A DNA stretch of 64,000 nt, from NCBI RefSeq assembly GCF_014863355.1, contig NZ_JACZEP010000011.1:1-64000 (forward strand), written 5' to 3'. Positions 44,368 to 54,198 of the stretch are shown piece by piece. Position 1 is the stretch's first letter. Every line of letters begins with the position of its first letter. The stretch is from Aminobacter carboxidus (GTDB taxonomy: Bacteria > Pseudomonadota > Alphaproteobacteria > Rhizobiales > Rhizobiaceae). The notes beneath the pieces were generated by a model that made no database searches, was not told the DNA's origin, and was given only the letters and a program-made list of their open reading frames with translations. The translations under genes were made by a program, and so were the position numbers.

Positions 44368-45174
44368 ATGCCCGAACAGGCCACATTCCAGGACCCGCGT
44401 CTCGCAGAACTCGACGGCTTCACCGTCACGATCGATGCGGCTCGCCAGCGCGCTGACATCACGCTCGACCGTCCGCCTTACAACGTCGTCTCCATGCTGG
44501 CGCGCGACCAATTGCGTCTCGTCTTCGAGGCCCTCGACGAGGACGACCGCGTGCGCATCATCGTCGTTGCCGGCAAGGGCGAGCACTTCTCGTCCGGCGG
44601 CAACATCAAGGGCTTCCTCGAGGCGAGCCCGGAGCATGTCTCGCACCTCGCCTGGAACATCGCGGCTCCCACGCGTTGTTCAAAGCCGGTCATCGCCGCC
44701 AATCGCGGCTTTTGCTTCGGCGTCGGCTTCGAACTGTCGCTAGCCTGCGACTTCCGCATCGCGACCGAAACCACCCGCTACGCCTTGCCCGAGCAGAAGC
44801 TCGGCCAGATCCCGGGCTCCGGCGGCTCGGCCCGTCTTCAGAAGATGGTCGGCGTCACCCGCACCAAGAACATCGTGATGCGCTCGAAGCGGGTTACCGG
44901 CCAGGAAGCCTATGACTGGGGCATCGCATCGGAGATCGTTGCTGATGCCGATCTGGAAAAGGCCGTCGATGCACTGGTCGAGGAACTGATCGGCTTCTCG
45001 CCGCTGGCCCAGCGGACGGCGAAGAAGCTTTTGAACGATACCGACGACGCTCCGCTTTCAACGGCCATCGAGCTCGAGGGCCATTGCTACAGCCGGCTTC
45101 GCACATCAGAGGATTTCCGCGAAGGCGTGCTCGCCTTCCACGAAAAGCGCGCACCGGCCTTCGTCGGACGCTGA
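44368..45174 (+). CDS. hmfE: Enoyl-CoA hydratase/isomerase-family protein, probable 2-oxoglutaroyl-CoA hydrolase
   Basis: 268 residues of the crotonase fold. The oxyanion-hole segments are GKGEHFSSGGNIKGFLE near 70 and ANRGFCFGVGFELSLACD near 113. ATG 44368 follows AAAGGAC, whereas the open frame begins far upstream inside the ligase gene. In the furoate pathway HmfE hydrolyses the ring-opened CoA ester to 2-oxoglutarate; a plain enoyl-CoA hydratase is the alternative reading. Confidence 0.7.
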   Translation: MPEQATFQDPRLAELDGFTVTIDAARQRADITLDRPPYNVVSMLARDQLRLVFEALDEDDRVRIIVVAGKGEHFSSGGNIKGFLEASPEHVSHLAWNIAAPTRCSKPVIAANRGFCFGVGFELSLACDFRIATETTRYALPEQKLGQIPGSGGSARLQKMVGVTRTKNIVMRSKRVTGQEAYDWGIASEIVADADLEKAVDALVEELIGFSPLAQRTAKKLLNDTDDAPLSTAIELEGHCYSRLRTSEDFREGVLAFHEKRAPAFVGR

Positions 45175-45251
45175 CCACTGGCCGGGCGGGAACCCGGCTT
45201 CATTTTCCAGGAGGAGGAAGCGGCCTCGTCACCGCTTCGGGAGGATTGAGA

Positions 45252-46514
45252 ATGGATACCACACAGCAGATGACACAGGAAAAGCGCCTTATCGAACGGG
45301 GACCCGGCATCGTGTCGGGTCTCCGCGACCTGCCGAAACATCTCGGCATCAAGACGATGAGCGCCGGGCTCGTCGCAGCCATCTTCGGCTGCTCCGGCCC
45401 GGCTCTCATCGTCATCGGCGCCGCCGAAGCAGGCAAATTGACCAATGGGCAAACCGTCGCCTGGCTGTTTGCGATCTATGTGCTCGGCGGGTTTATCAGC
45501 ATGCTGCTGGCACTACACTACAAGCAGCCGATCAACGGCGCCTATTCGATCCCGGGTGCTGCCCTCGTCGCCGGCTCGCTTGCGACCATTCCGTTCAACG
45601 AAGCCGTCGGCGCTTTCATCCTGGCGGGGCTGTTGGTTCTGCTGCTCGGCGTCACCGGGCTCATCGGCAAGGTCATGCGCTGGCTGCCGATGCCGATCGT
45701 CATGGCGATGATCGCCGGTGCGCTGATCCGTTTTGCAACAGGCGCCGTGACGGCGCTTGGCACGGCACCGCTGATCGCCGGTGCCGCGATCCTGGCCTTC
45801 TTCGTCTCGATGCGGCTGACCAGGAGCATTCCGCCGGTACTGGCCGCCCTCGTCGCCGGCCTGATCGCGGCAGTCGTCACCGGTGCGGTCGGAGGCGGAG
45901 CCGCCAACATCGCCTTTGCGGCACCGGAATTCACGATGCCGGTATTCACCATTGATGCATTCTTCGCGATCGCCATCCCACTCGCCCTTCTGGTGATCGG
46001 CGCCGAGAACGCGCAGGCGACCGGAGTCCTTATGGCCGAAGGCTATCGCCCTCCGGTCAACGCGATGACGATCATTTCCGGCATCGGCGGCGTCGCGGCC
46101 GGTTTCCTCGGCGGCCACAATGCCAATATCGCCGGCCCGATGACGGCCATATGCTCGTCCGAACAAGCTGGTGAGAACAAGGAAGGGCGCTATGCCGCGA
46201 CGGTCGTCAACGGCCTGCTCTTCGCCGCCTTCGGCCTTATTGCGGGTGCTGCCGTTCCGATCGTGCTCAGCCTGCCGCCCGCTCTCATCGGCACGGTCGC
46301 GGGTCTCGCCATGATCAGCGTGCTCCTGTCGGCCTTCCAGAACGCCTTCGGCAAGTCGCTCAGCAATCAAACCGGCGCCTTCGTCGCCCTTGCCGTCGCT
46401 ATGTCGAACGTCTCGCTCCTCGGCATCAGCGCACCCTTCTGGGCCCTGGTTGCCGGCGTGATCGTCTCTGCCCTTGTTGAGGCCGGAAGCTTCGGGAAAA
46501 AACAGGCCGCGTAA
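45252..46514 (+). CDS. BenE-family benzoate/proton symporter, probable aromatic-acid transporter
   Basis: 420 residues, about 12 hydrophobic segments (for example AAIFGCSGPALIVIGAAEAG, AVGAFILAGLLVLLLGVTGL, MISVLLSAFQNAFG). It matches the BenE family, with the NGAYSIPGAALVAGSLATIP region and GGVAAGFLGGHNANIAGPMT. ATG 45252 follows GGAGGATTGAGA. As the last gene of the furoate-type operon it probably imports the aromatic acid (furoate), although benzoate cannot be excluded. Confidence 0.8.
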   Translation: MDTTQQMTQEKRLIERGPGIVSGLRDLPKHLGIKTMSAGLVAAIFGCSGPALIVIGAAEAGKLTNGQTVAWLFAIYVLGGFISMLLALHYKQPINGAYSIPGAALVAGSLATIPFNEAVGAFILAGLLVLLLGVTGLIGKVMRWLPMPIVMAMIAGALIRFATGAVTALGTAPLIAGAAILAFFVSMRLTRSIPPVLAALVAGLIAAVVTGAVGGGAANIAFAAPEFTMPVFTIDAFFAIAIPLALLVIGAENAQATGVLMAEGYRPPVNAMTIISGIGGVAAGFLGGHNANIAGPMTAICSSEQAGENKEGRYAATVVNGLLFAAFGLIAGAAVPIVLSLPPALIGTVAGLAMISVLLSAFQNAFGKSLSNQTGAFVALAVAMSNVSLLGISAPFWALVAGVIVSALVEAGSFGKKQAA

Positions 46515-47140
46515 GCGCGGGTTACCCTTTACCGAGGTAGCGGTCGAAGTCGCTCCCATTGCGGATCTATATGACCTGAATGGGGGCGTCAGTTGTCGCA
46601 GCATGCAAGATAGCGCACTTAAAACCGGAGGTTGAGGAGCGGAAATAATTGCCGCTCCTCCCATGTTTATGTCGGCCGAAAACCAGGGCACAAAGATGGC
46701 ACCCACGGTCGCCCGCGGCGGAAAAACAGAGGAAATTCAAAGAAGATTGCCTACCCCATTGAAGAAATGGGCGAATCCAGGTTCTCCATGCAAGCCATTT
46801 TAGGTCGATTTTCGACTGAGAATCAGCGACTATTTCTCACAGAAAAAAAGACGTCTTCTCAACGACTTGAGCCATCGTAGCGATCGTGTCCCAAGAGGTT
46901 CTCTAATCGCGGTTGTCAAGCTGGTTGCAGCGGGCATCGCAGGTCAGGCTCATGGTTCTCTTCGAGGTCGGCACTTTGACCGCCTCATCATGGCGTTGGA
47001 TAGGCTCAGTCGACCAATGTGGTGTTCGCGGTTATCTGGACGAACCAGCACTCGCATTCCCGGGATCGGCCTTGACTGCGCCATCGTCCTGGCCGGACGA
47101 TTTCGCTGGTATCAGCTCATTATGGGGGTGTTGGCATAAA
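46515..47140. other. Non-coding interval before the insertion-sequence cluster
   Basis: 626 bases with no frame that resembles a protein family; two open frames of 82 and 90 codons have no good ribosome site and biased composition. It presumably contains the flank of the IS110 insertion, but no clear element end or terminator was found. Confidence 0.5.
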
Positions 47141-47998
47141 TCATGCCGGCTCACTCGGCTCTTGCAATGACCAGCGGAAGGGTTCCCCGGAGACCCACAT
47201 CGCGTGAAGGATCACGGCGAGCTTTCGCGCGACCGCCACCTTTGCTTTTCGATAGCCGCCACGCCGGGCGATGCGCAGTCCCCAGCTCTTCAAAGCGGAG
47301 AACCGTGGGATACGCGTCAACAGCGCATTGGCTGCCTCGTAAAGGCTGCGTCGAAGAAAGTCGTCGCCTCGTTTAGACACGCGTCCTGATCTCATCGTTT
47401 CACCTGAAGCGTAGATGCGCGGTGTCAGTCCAAGATAGGCTCCGGCGCTGGACGATCGTTTGAATCGTCCCGGATCATCAATCGTTGCAACGAAGCCGAG
47501 CGCAGTGATAACGCCGACACCAGGGACCGACATCAGCCGTCTGACGACATTGTTCTGCCGCGCTATCGAGCGAACCTTCGCCTCGAGATGACGGATTTGC
47601 TCAAGGATGTTGGCACGTGCCCGCATCAGTGCTTCGACGACGGCCTGGATAGTCGGCGACGCATGGAGTTCGCCGTCGATGATTTCCTCGGCACGCTTGG
47701 CGAACCCACCAACCCGTTTGCCAAACAGGATGCCGAAGGTGCGAAGGACGCCTCTGATCTGGTTCTCCAGGTCGCAGCGGGTCCGCACGAGTTGGCTACG
47801 AGTGGCAAGGAGCGCCCGAGCTTCGTGGCTTGCCGTAGATTTTACATGGACACTCTTGCACCAGCCCGTACGAACGATCTGCGCCAGGCCGATGGCGTCG
47901 TTGCGGTCCGTCTTGGCAGGCATCATCTTCAAGGCCGCATTGGCGTGCCGAGCATCCATGCAGACGATGGGAACGCCGCGTTCCTTCAATCCATGCAA
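47141..47998 (-). pseudogene. IS110-family transposase, N-terminally truncated by IS21
   Basis: 285 residues covering the middle and C-terminal part of an IS110 transposase: MMPAKTDRNDAIGLAQIVRT (DEDD-type domain end), then the transposase_20 region LMSVPGVGVITALGFVATID and SAGAYLGLTPRIYASGETMR with SKRGDDFLRRSLYEAANALL. Intact proteins have roughly 60 more residues at the start including the first acidic residues. The break coincides with the IS21 left end at 48007. Confidence 0.8.
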
Positions 47999-48166
47999 AT
48001 TCCGAGTGATGTCGCCCCCCGATTCCGAAATGATCTCGCCCCCTCGTTCCGAGAATTAGTCGCCCCCTGATTCCGAGATGATGCCGCCCCTTGGAGGCGG
48101 TGTTTGGGCCGGGTGCTCTGCTGGTGAATGGTTCCTTCTTTTGGATTGTCCAGGGGAAGGAACGAA

Positions 48167-49713
48167 ATGCCTGCGGAGAGAGTGACCATGCGGCGTGTCC
48201 GCGAGATTTTGAGATATCGATTTGAAGAGAGCCTTGGCCACAAGGCGATCTCATACAGGGTCGGGGCTGCGCCCTCGACGGTGCGCGAGACGCTCAGGCG
48301 CGTCACGGCCGCTGGGCTGACATGGCCGCTCGGCGAGGCGGTCACGGACACGGTTCTGGAGGCAGCGCTCTACAAGGCTTCCGGAAAGAAGACGGGGCAC
48401 CGCCGCAGCGTCGAGCCGGATTGGGCGGAGATCCATCGCGAGCTGAAGCGCAAGCATGTGACGCTGCAGATCCTGTGGGACGAATACATCGAGCATCACC
48501 CCGATGGTTACCGCTATAGCCGTTTTTGTGATCTCTACAGGGGCTGGGCATCCAACCTGCCGGTGACGATGCGGCAGAACCACGCCGCCGGCGACAAACT
48601 CTTCGTCGACTATGCCGGCGACACCGTGACCGTGGTCGTCGACCGGCTCAAGGGCAAGACGCGGCAAGCGCATCTGTTCGTGGCCGTGTTGGGTGCGTCG
48701 AGCCTATCTTATGCGGAGGCGCGCTGGACCGAAACGCTGCCGGACTGGCTGGGGTGTCACGTCAATGCGCTGGAAGCGTTCGGCGGCGCGCCGGCTCTGT
48801 TGGTTCCCGACAATGCCAAGGTCGCCGTGATCAAGGCCTGCCGCTACGATCCCCAGGTCAACCGCAGCTATGCGGGGATGGCCGACCATTATGGCAGTTC
48901 GGTGCTGCCGACCCGACCACGGCGGCCGCGCGACAAGGCGAAAGTCGAGGCGGCGGTGAGGATTGTCGAGCGCTGGCTTCTGGGCCGCCTGCGCTATCGC
49001 GTCTTCCATAGCCTGGCCGAGGTCAACACGGCGATCGGTGAATTGCTTGCCGATCTGAACGATCGCCGGATGCTGCGTCGTGTCGGCTGCACGCGGCGGC
49101 AACTGTTTGAAGAGATCGATCGTCCAGCACTGCGACCCTTGCCTGCCGATCGCTATGTCTTTGCCGAATGGCGCATTCGGCGCGCCGGCCTCGACTACCA
49201 TGTCGAGATCGATCGGCACTATTACTCGGTGCCATACCGCTTTGCGCGTGAGCAGGTCGAGACGCGCATCACGGCGACCACCATCGAACTGTTCCGCAAG
49301 GGCGAGCGGATCGCCGCCCATATGCGCTCCAGCGGCAATGGCCGGCACACGACGGTGCCGGATCACATGCTTCCGCCCATCGGCCATTTGCCGATTGGAC
49401 GATCGAGCGGATTACCCGGGAAGCCTCTGCGGTCGGCCCCGATGCGGCCTTGCTGTGCCAGAAGATATTGGCGGACCGGCCGCATCCCGAGCAGGGCTTC
49501 CGCGCCTGTCTCGGCGTCATCCGGCTCGTCAAGGGCTTCGGCCGCGAGCGCGTCAATGCCGCTTGCGGCCGGGCGCTGGAGATCGGCGCCCGGACTTATG
49601 GCTCCGTCCGCTCAATCCTCGACAACCATCTCGACCGGGCGTCGTCGCCCCAGGCGACGCCTCGCGAGCCCATCGACCACCCCAATATCCGCGGCTCCCG
49701 CTATTACCACTGA
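48167..49713 (+). pseudogene. istA: IS21 transposase IstA with a one-base deletion
   Basis: Starts MPAERVTMRRVREILRYRFE with AAGGAACG upstream. The helix-turn-helix and DDE core are intact (FVDYAGDTVTVVVDRLKGKT, AEARWTETLPDWLGCHVNAL, ALLVPDNAKVAVIKACRYDP, RPRDKAKVEAAVRIVERWLL). Near 49370 one base is missing: after PDHM the frame is lost, while the next frame continues DWTIERITREASAVGPDAAL and PEQGFRACLGVIRLVKGFGR to the normal ending HPNIRGSRYYH at 49713. The expected product would be about 515 residues; as it stands the last 115 are replaced. Confidence 0.8.
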
Positions 49714-49725
49714 AAGGAAAACGAC

Positions 49726-50463
49726 ATGCTTGCACATCCTACCCTCGACCGGCTCAACGCCATGGGCTTGACCGGTATGGCCAAGGCATTCGATGAACTG
49801 GCTACAAATGCCGAGGCCGAACAGTTATCGCATGCCGAATGGCTGGGGCTGCTTCTCGAGCGGGAATGGAGTTCACGCTACGATCGCAAACTCGGTGCGC
49901 GCCTGCGCTTTGCAAAGCTGCGCCATCAGGCGACGCCTGAGGACGTGGACTATCGCGGGGAGCGCGGCCTCGATCGAACCCTGTTCCTCAAGCTCATCGC
50001 CGGCGACTGGATCGATGCCCACGACAATCTCGCCATTTGCGGCCCATCGGGCGTCGGCAAAAGTTGGCTGGCCTGTGCGCTCGGCCACAAGGCCTGCCGG
50101 GATGACCGGTCCGTTCTATACCAACGTGTCCCACGTCTGTTCGCCAATCTGGCCCTCGCCAGAGGCGACGGCCGTTATGCACGCTTGCAGCGAACCCTGG
50201 GCCGCGTTCAGCTGCTCATCCTCGATGATTGGGGCCTGGAGCCTCTCGACGATCAGGCCCGCCATGATCTCCTCGAAATCCTCGAGGATCGCTACGGCCG
50301 CCGTTCCACCATCATCACCAGTCAGCTTCCCGTGTCGGCATGGCATGACGTCATTGGAAATCCAACCTATGCCGACGCCATCCTGGACCGCCTCGTTCAC
50401 AATGCTCATCGCGTCGATCTGACGGGGGAAAGCCTGCGGCGAAAACAGACGCAAAAAACTTGA
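49726..50463 (+). CDS. istB: IS21 ATPase IstB
   Basis: 245 residues, complete. Walker A GPSGVGKSWLACALGHKACR near 109, Walker B LLILDDWGLEPLDDQARHDL near 166 and sensor RRSTIITSQLPVSAWHDVIG. Begins MLAHPTLDRLNAMGLTGMAK with GAAAGGAAAAC upstream. IstB is the DnaA/DnaC-like ATPase that assists IstA in target selection. It lies 12 bases after the istA stop. Confidence 0.9.
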   Translation: MLAHPTLDRLNAMGLTGMAKAFDELATNAEAEQLSHAEWLGLLLEREWSSRYDRKLGARLRFAKLRHQATPEDVDYRGERGLDRTLFLKLIAGDWIDAHDNLAICGPSGVGKSWLACALGHKACRDDRSVLYQRVPRLFANLALARGDGRYARLQRTLGRVQLLILDDWGLEPLDDQARHDLLEILEDRYGRRSTIITSQLPVSAWHDVIGNPTYADAILDRLVHNAHRVDLTGESLRRKQTQKT

Positions 50464-50575
50464 CACACGACACATACGAAATGACAACAATCAATGCCAG
50501 CAGAGCCCTAGCCCCAGGGGGCGAGATCATCTCGGAATCCGGGGGCGCAATCATGTCGGAACAAAGGGGCGGCTT

Positions 50576-51259
50576 CGTCGGAATCGGCACATCCGGATCC
50601 TGATCCGGGCCGACGGTCACTATTCTAGCCCGCAGATCATCGACTGGTGCCGCGCCAACGATGTCGACTTCATCCTCGGTGTGGCGCCCACCACGACCCT
50701 GCGCAAGCATGTCGCGGACCTGGAAGCCCGCACGACGGCGCGCTTTGAAGCGTCACCGAAGACGAACAAGGTCCGCAGGTTCAAGGAGTTCCTGGAGGGG
50801 GCCGCCAGTTGGAGCCGCGTCGAGCGCATCATCGCGCGGGTCGAGGTCGGCGCCCAAGGTGCTGACACTCGCTTCATCGTCACCAACCTCGCCGGTGGCA
50901 AGGCCAAGGCGCTCTACGAGGATGTCTACTGCCGGCGCGGAGCGGCCGAGAACCACATCAAGTCCTGGAAGACGCATCTCGCCGCCGACCGCACCTCCTG
51001 CACAAGAGCGACGGCCAACCAGTTCCGGCTGTTCCTGCATGCCGGCGCCTACTGGCTCATGTGGGGCCTGCGCGCTGCGATGCCGAAACGCTCCAGCTTC
51101 GCTGTCGCGCAATTCGACACGCTGCGTTTGCGCCTCATCAAGATCGCTGCGCGGGTGGTCGAGATGAAGACGCAAATCCGCCTGCACCTGCCGACATCCT
51201 GCCCCGACCAACGCATCCTGCGCATCGTCCTCGATCGCATTCCGCGGCTCGCTACATAA
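50576..51259 (+). pseudogene. IS1380-family transposase, C-terminal remnant
   Basis: The frame reads RHIRILIRADGHYSSPQIID from about 50588 and continues with WCRANDVDFILGVAPTTTLR, YEDVYCRRGAAENHIKSWKT (the YREKT-type DDE glutamate region) and FRLFLHAGAYWLMWGLRAAM to the stop at 51259. This is the last half of a roughly 450-residue IS1380 transposase. The N-terminal half is missing where the IS21 element lies. The following 215 bases (51260-51474) contain a GGGGCG/CGCCCC hairpin and no gene. Confidence 0.75.
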
Positions 51260-51474
51260 CCATGGGGCGCAGACGCCCCGAAACGAACCCGCCGACCTCA
51301 ACTCGCAAACCCCCGCCTGCCATCACGACGGATCACCGCCGGCGCCTGATGAGCATTGTGAAAACGCACCCAACGGCGACCACATCGCCGATACAGGCCG
51401 CCAAAAAACTCATCGCCGTGCATCAACGCGGCTAGCTGGCGGTACCCTTTTTCTTCAACTCGAACATGTTCGGT

Positions 51475-53085
51475 TCAGTCGACCAAGACCCCGCCGGCTC
51501 GTAGCATCGCTTCCGGCGTATCGACATCGATCCCCGCGCCGGCGCCAATCTCGATATTGACTATATCGACCAGACCAGACTCAACCACGTGACGTGCGCC
51601 GATGTCGCCGGTCAGCTTGCGTATCTCGGGGAAGAGGACTCGTGGCAGCAAGACCGGATTTCCTCGCTTGCCGCCATGTGTTGCGCGAACAACCGTCCTG
51701 CCTTCATGCTTGTGAAAGCTTGCGATCAGTCGATCGATGTCGGCCGCAGACACGCTCGGCATGTCGGCCAGCATGATCAACACACCATCTGCATCGTCGG
51801 GCAACGCGGCAAACCCGGCCTTGATCGAACTGGCAAGCCCATCGGCATGATGCGGATTTTCGACAAGCTCCATGTCCACGCCTTCAAGTGCCTGTCGCAC
51901 CCTTTCCGACATGTGACCAACAACGCCGAAAACACCCGAAACCTTGCTTGCACATACGAGCGACGCCATGCGGCGGACCAGGGGAACGCCGTCGAAATCC
52001 GCGAGCAGCTTGTTCTTCGCTCCCATGCGGCTCGACCGGCCCGCCGCGAGCAGGATCGCATAGACCTTTCTTTGCCGCGACGGCACCGCCGGTTCGCGCG
52101 GCTGCGGCCGCGCGGGGATTTCCATGAGAAGACCCCCAACACCCATGCCGGCGATCATGTCATTGTCGACGTCGATGCCGGCTATCAGCCGATCGAGCAC
52201 CCAGTCGAAGCCGTTGAGCTTGGGGCTTCGCGCGCATCCTGGCGCGCCAAGCACCGGCTTTTCGCCGAGCCGGCCGGTGACGATGAGATTTCCGGGATCG
52301 ACGGGCATGCCGGCGCGATGCACTTCGCCGCCGGCGAACCGGATGGCGGCGGGAATGACATCGTCGAAATCGCACATCGCGGAAGCGCCGAATACGATGA
52401 GCATGTCGCTGTGGACCGAGAGGTTCCCGATCGCTTCCGCCACCGCATGGCTGTTGTGCGGCACGCGCTTCTCGGCAACGATGCGGCTCGCGGAGCGTGC
52501 AAGTCGCTCCTGGGTTATCCGTGCCGTCTTGTCGAGCACGCTATCCTTCGTCCCCGGCAGCACGGTCTGCACAAGTGCAACTTTCTTCGGTTGAAACGCA
52601 TGGACGGCGAAGGCTTCACGGTCTCGTAGCTGCGACCGCGCCTCTCGGATCAATGGCGCGGATACCGCGAAGGGAATGATCTTCACGGTCGCGACCATCC
52701 GGCTCTTTTCGACTGCGGTATAGTCGGCCAGCGTCGCGATGGTGATCGACGGGTCGATGCGGTTGAGCGTGTCGATCAGAGTCTTGTCGACGGTGAAGAC
52801 CCCATCCCGGCTGGCGTGCAGGTTGACGCGGCCCGTCGCCGCGGGTTTGGCCTCGACGCCGGAGGTCTCCAACGCCATGACGATGGCCGACGCGGCTGCG
52901 TCTTCGTCGAGGTCATCCCGATCGAGCACCGCGGCGATGACCTCTTCCACACCGGCTTCACCGAGCATGGCGATGTCGCAGGCCGTCAGGCGATGCGCCT
53001 TGCGCAGACGGACCGCACCGGCGACGATCGCATGGGCCAGGATCGCGCCCTCGGCGTCGATGACGCAAACCGGGCCGAACTTCAC
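51475..53085 (-). CDS. Molybdopterin-binding/nucleotidyltransferase fusion (MocA-like)
   Basis: 536 residues. The N-terminal 330 residues resemble a MoeA/MogA-type molybdopterin-binding domain (MLIVFGASAMCDFDDVIPAA and HRAGMPVDPGNLIVTGRLGE); the C-terminal 190 form a nucleotidyltransferase domain with YAILLAAGRSSRMGAKNKLL and GVLIMLADMPSVSAADIDRL. The MocA-type enzymes attach CMP to molybdopterin, and CO dehydrogenase needs that cytosine dinucleotide cofactor. GTG 53085 is chosen because GGGAG precedes it and it overlaps the XdhC stop (GTGA). It is the last gene of the cox cluster and is next to the IS1380 remnant. Confidence 0.75.
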   Translation of the reverse strand: MKFGPVCVIDAEGAILAHAIVAGAVRLRKAHRLTACDIAMLGEAGVEEVIAAVLDRDDLDEDAAASAIVMALETSGVEAKPAATGRVNLHASRDGVFTVDKTLIDTLNRIDPSITIATLADYTAVEKSRMVATVKIIPFAVSAPLIREARSQLRDREAFAVHAFQPKKVALVQTVLPGTKDSVLDKTARITQERLARSASRIVAEKRVPHNSHAVAEAIGNLSVHSDMLIVFGASAMCDFDDVIPAAIRFAGGEVHRAGMPVDPGNLIVTGRLGEKPVLGAPGCARSPKLNGFDWVLDRLIAGIDVDNDMIAGMGVGGLLMEIPARPQPREPAVPSRQRKVYAILLAAGRSSRMGAKNKLLADFDGVPLVRRMASLVCASKVSGVFGVVGHMSERVRQALEGVDMELVENPHHADGLASSIKAGFAALPDDADGVLIMLADMPSVSAADIDRLIASFHKHEGRTVVRATHGGKRGNPVLLPRVLFPEIRKLTGDIGARHVVESGLVDIVNIEIGAGAGIDVDTPEAMLRAGGVLVD

Positions 53086-53792
53086 GCCGCTTTCTCCCTT
53101 TCCCCGTCGCATCCTCGCGAACGCAACGCCTTGATCACCTGTGCGAGCACCGCGACCGCGATCTCGGCCGGGCTCGCGGCTCCGATATCGAGGCCGATCG
53201 GTGCGTGAATCCGCCTTACCTGATCGGATGACGCACCAAGTGTTCGCAGACGCTCGACGCGCCTGGCGTGGGTTTTGGTGCTTCCCAGCGCACCGATGTA
53301 GAAGCAGCCCGCGTCCAGCGCCGCCATCAGCGGGAAGTCATCGATCTTGGGATCATGCGTCAGCGCCGCGACTGCGGTGAAGGCGTCCAACGGCTGCGTC
53401 TTCACAACGTCCTCCGGCCATTCGGCGTGAAGCGGGACACCGGGAAAACGATCCGGCGTGGCGAAAGCCGTGCGTGGATCGATGATTTCCACGTCATATC
53501 CGGCGACCTTGGCGATCGGGGCCAGAGCCTGGCTGATATGCACCGCGCCAATGACGACCAGGCGCGGCGCCGGGACATGGACGTTGAGGAAGTACTTCCG
53601 GCCAACGGCCTCAACTACGCCCGACCTGCCGGTCCGAACGGCGGTTTCGATGGCTTCGCCCAGCACATGGTCGGCGACAATGTCGCCGCTGCACACCAGG
53701 CGATTGCCTCCATCTCCGAGATCGGTCACAAGGACGACCGCCCGGCGTTGGCGGCGTTCGCGGTTCAGACGCTCGAGGACAAGCTGGTCCAT
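53082..53792 (-). CDS. XdhC-family protein, Rossmann-domain part
   Basis: 236 residues. After a short N-terminal XdhC segment it contains the NAD-like fold PRLVVIGAVHISQALAPIAK, then DVVKTQPLDAFTAVAALTHD and a C-terminal GASSDQVRRIHAPIGLDIGA. XdhC-type chaperones insert the matured, sulfurated molybdenum cofactor into hydroxylases. Here the usual two-domain protein is split into this gene and the one at 53798, five bases apart; such paired genes are known in rhizobia. Confidence 0.8.
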   Translation of the reverse strand: MDQLVLERLNRERRQRRAVVLVTDLGDGGNRLVCSGDIVADHVLGEAIETAVRTGRSGVVEAVGRKYFLNVHVPAPRLVVIGAVHISQALAPIAKVAGYDVEIIDPRTAFATPDRFPGVPLHAEWPEDVVKTQPLDAFTAVAALTHDPKIDDFPLMAALDAGCFYIGALGSTKTHARRVERLRTLGASSDQVRRIHAPIGLDIGAASPAEIAVAVLAQVIKALRSRGCDGEREKAA

Positions 53793-53797
53793 GGCGC

Positions 53798-54136
53798 TCA
53801 GCCCAGTGGCTCCACGTACACCTTGATCCGGCCTCCGCAGGATAGTCCGACCTGCCAGGCCGTCTCATCGGCCACCCCGAATTCCAGCATGCGTGGCTTG
53901 CTGCTGGCGATGACGTCGGCCGCCTCGGAAACCACCGTGCCTTCGACGCAACCGCCCGAAACCGAACCGTGGAAATTGCCATCGGCATCGATCACGAGAT
54001 GGCTGCCGACGGGACGCGGGGCGGAGCCCCACGTTTCGACAACGGTGGCAAGGGCGACGTGCCGCCCTTCCTTCATCCAGCTTTCCGCGATCGACAACGG
54101 ATCGCGGTGCTGATTGATCAGTTGGGCGTTTTCCAT
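53798..54136 (-). CDS. XdhC/CoxI-type N-terminal domain protein
   Basis: 112 residues containing only the XdhC_CoxI domain: VALATVVETWGSAPRPVGSH, GSVSGGCVEGTVVSEAADVI and GLSCGGRIKVYVEPLG with its conserved cysteines. It is the front half of the split chaperone. In the form I cluster of Oligotropha the equivalent place is held by coxI. Confidence 0.8.
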   Translation of the reverse strand: MENAQLINQHRDPLSIAESWMKEGRHVALATVVETWGSAPRPVGSHLVIDADGNFHGSVSGGCVEGTVVSEAADVIASSKPRMLEFGVADETAWQVGLSCGGRIKVYVEPLG

Positions 54137-54198
54137 GATGGAACTTTCTCCAAACCGAGTTGCCTGGGTGGCGACGGGTGTCGGTTCGGCGGAAACCT

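Larger units (their letters stand above)
48007..50553. mobile_element. IS21-family insertion sequence (frameshifted istA)
   Basis: Both ends carry short imperfect repeats of the type GCCCCC-N-GATTCCGAGAT-GAT, three or four in tandem on the left (48007-48090) and two on the right (50510-50553 and beyond), as expected of IS21 multiple binding sites. The outermost matched bases are TGATGTCGC on the left and, reversed, TGATTGCGC on the right. No target duplication is evident. It interrupts an IS110 gene on the left and abuts an IS1380 gene on the right. Confidence 0.7.

Noticed and set aside
45513-46706. Minus-strand open frame of 397 codons opposite the BenE transporter
   Set aside because: Highly charged, repetitive composition typical of a complement of membrane-protein codons.
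46632-47139. Two short plus-strand frames of 82 and 90 codons
   Set aside because: No ribosome site, no family resemblance, and composition unlike the neighbouring genes.
48007-48090. Tandem short repeats that could suggest a CRISPR array
   Set aside because: They are imperfect, about 24 bases apart without distinct spacers, and are explained as IS21 end binding sites.
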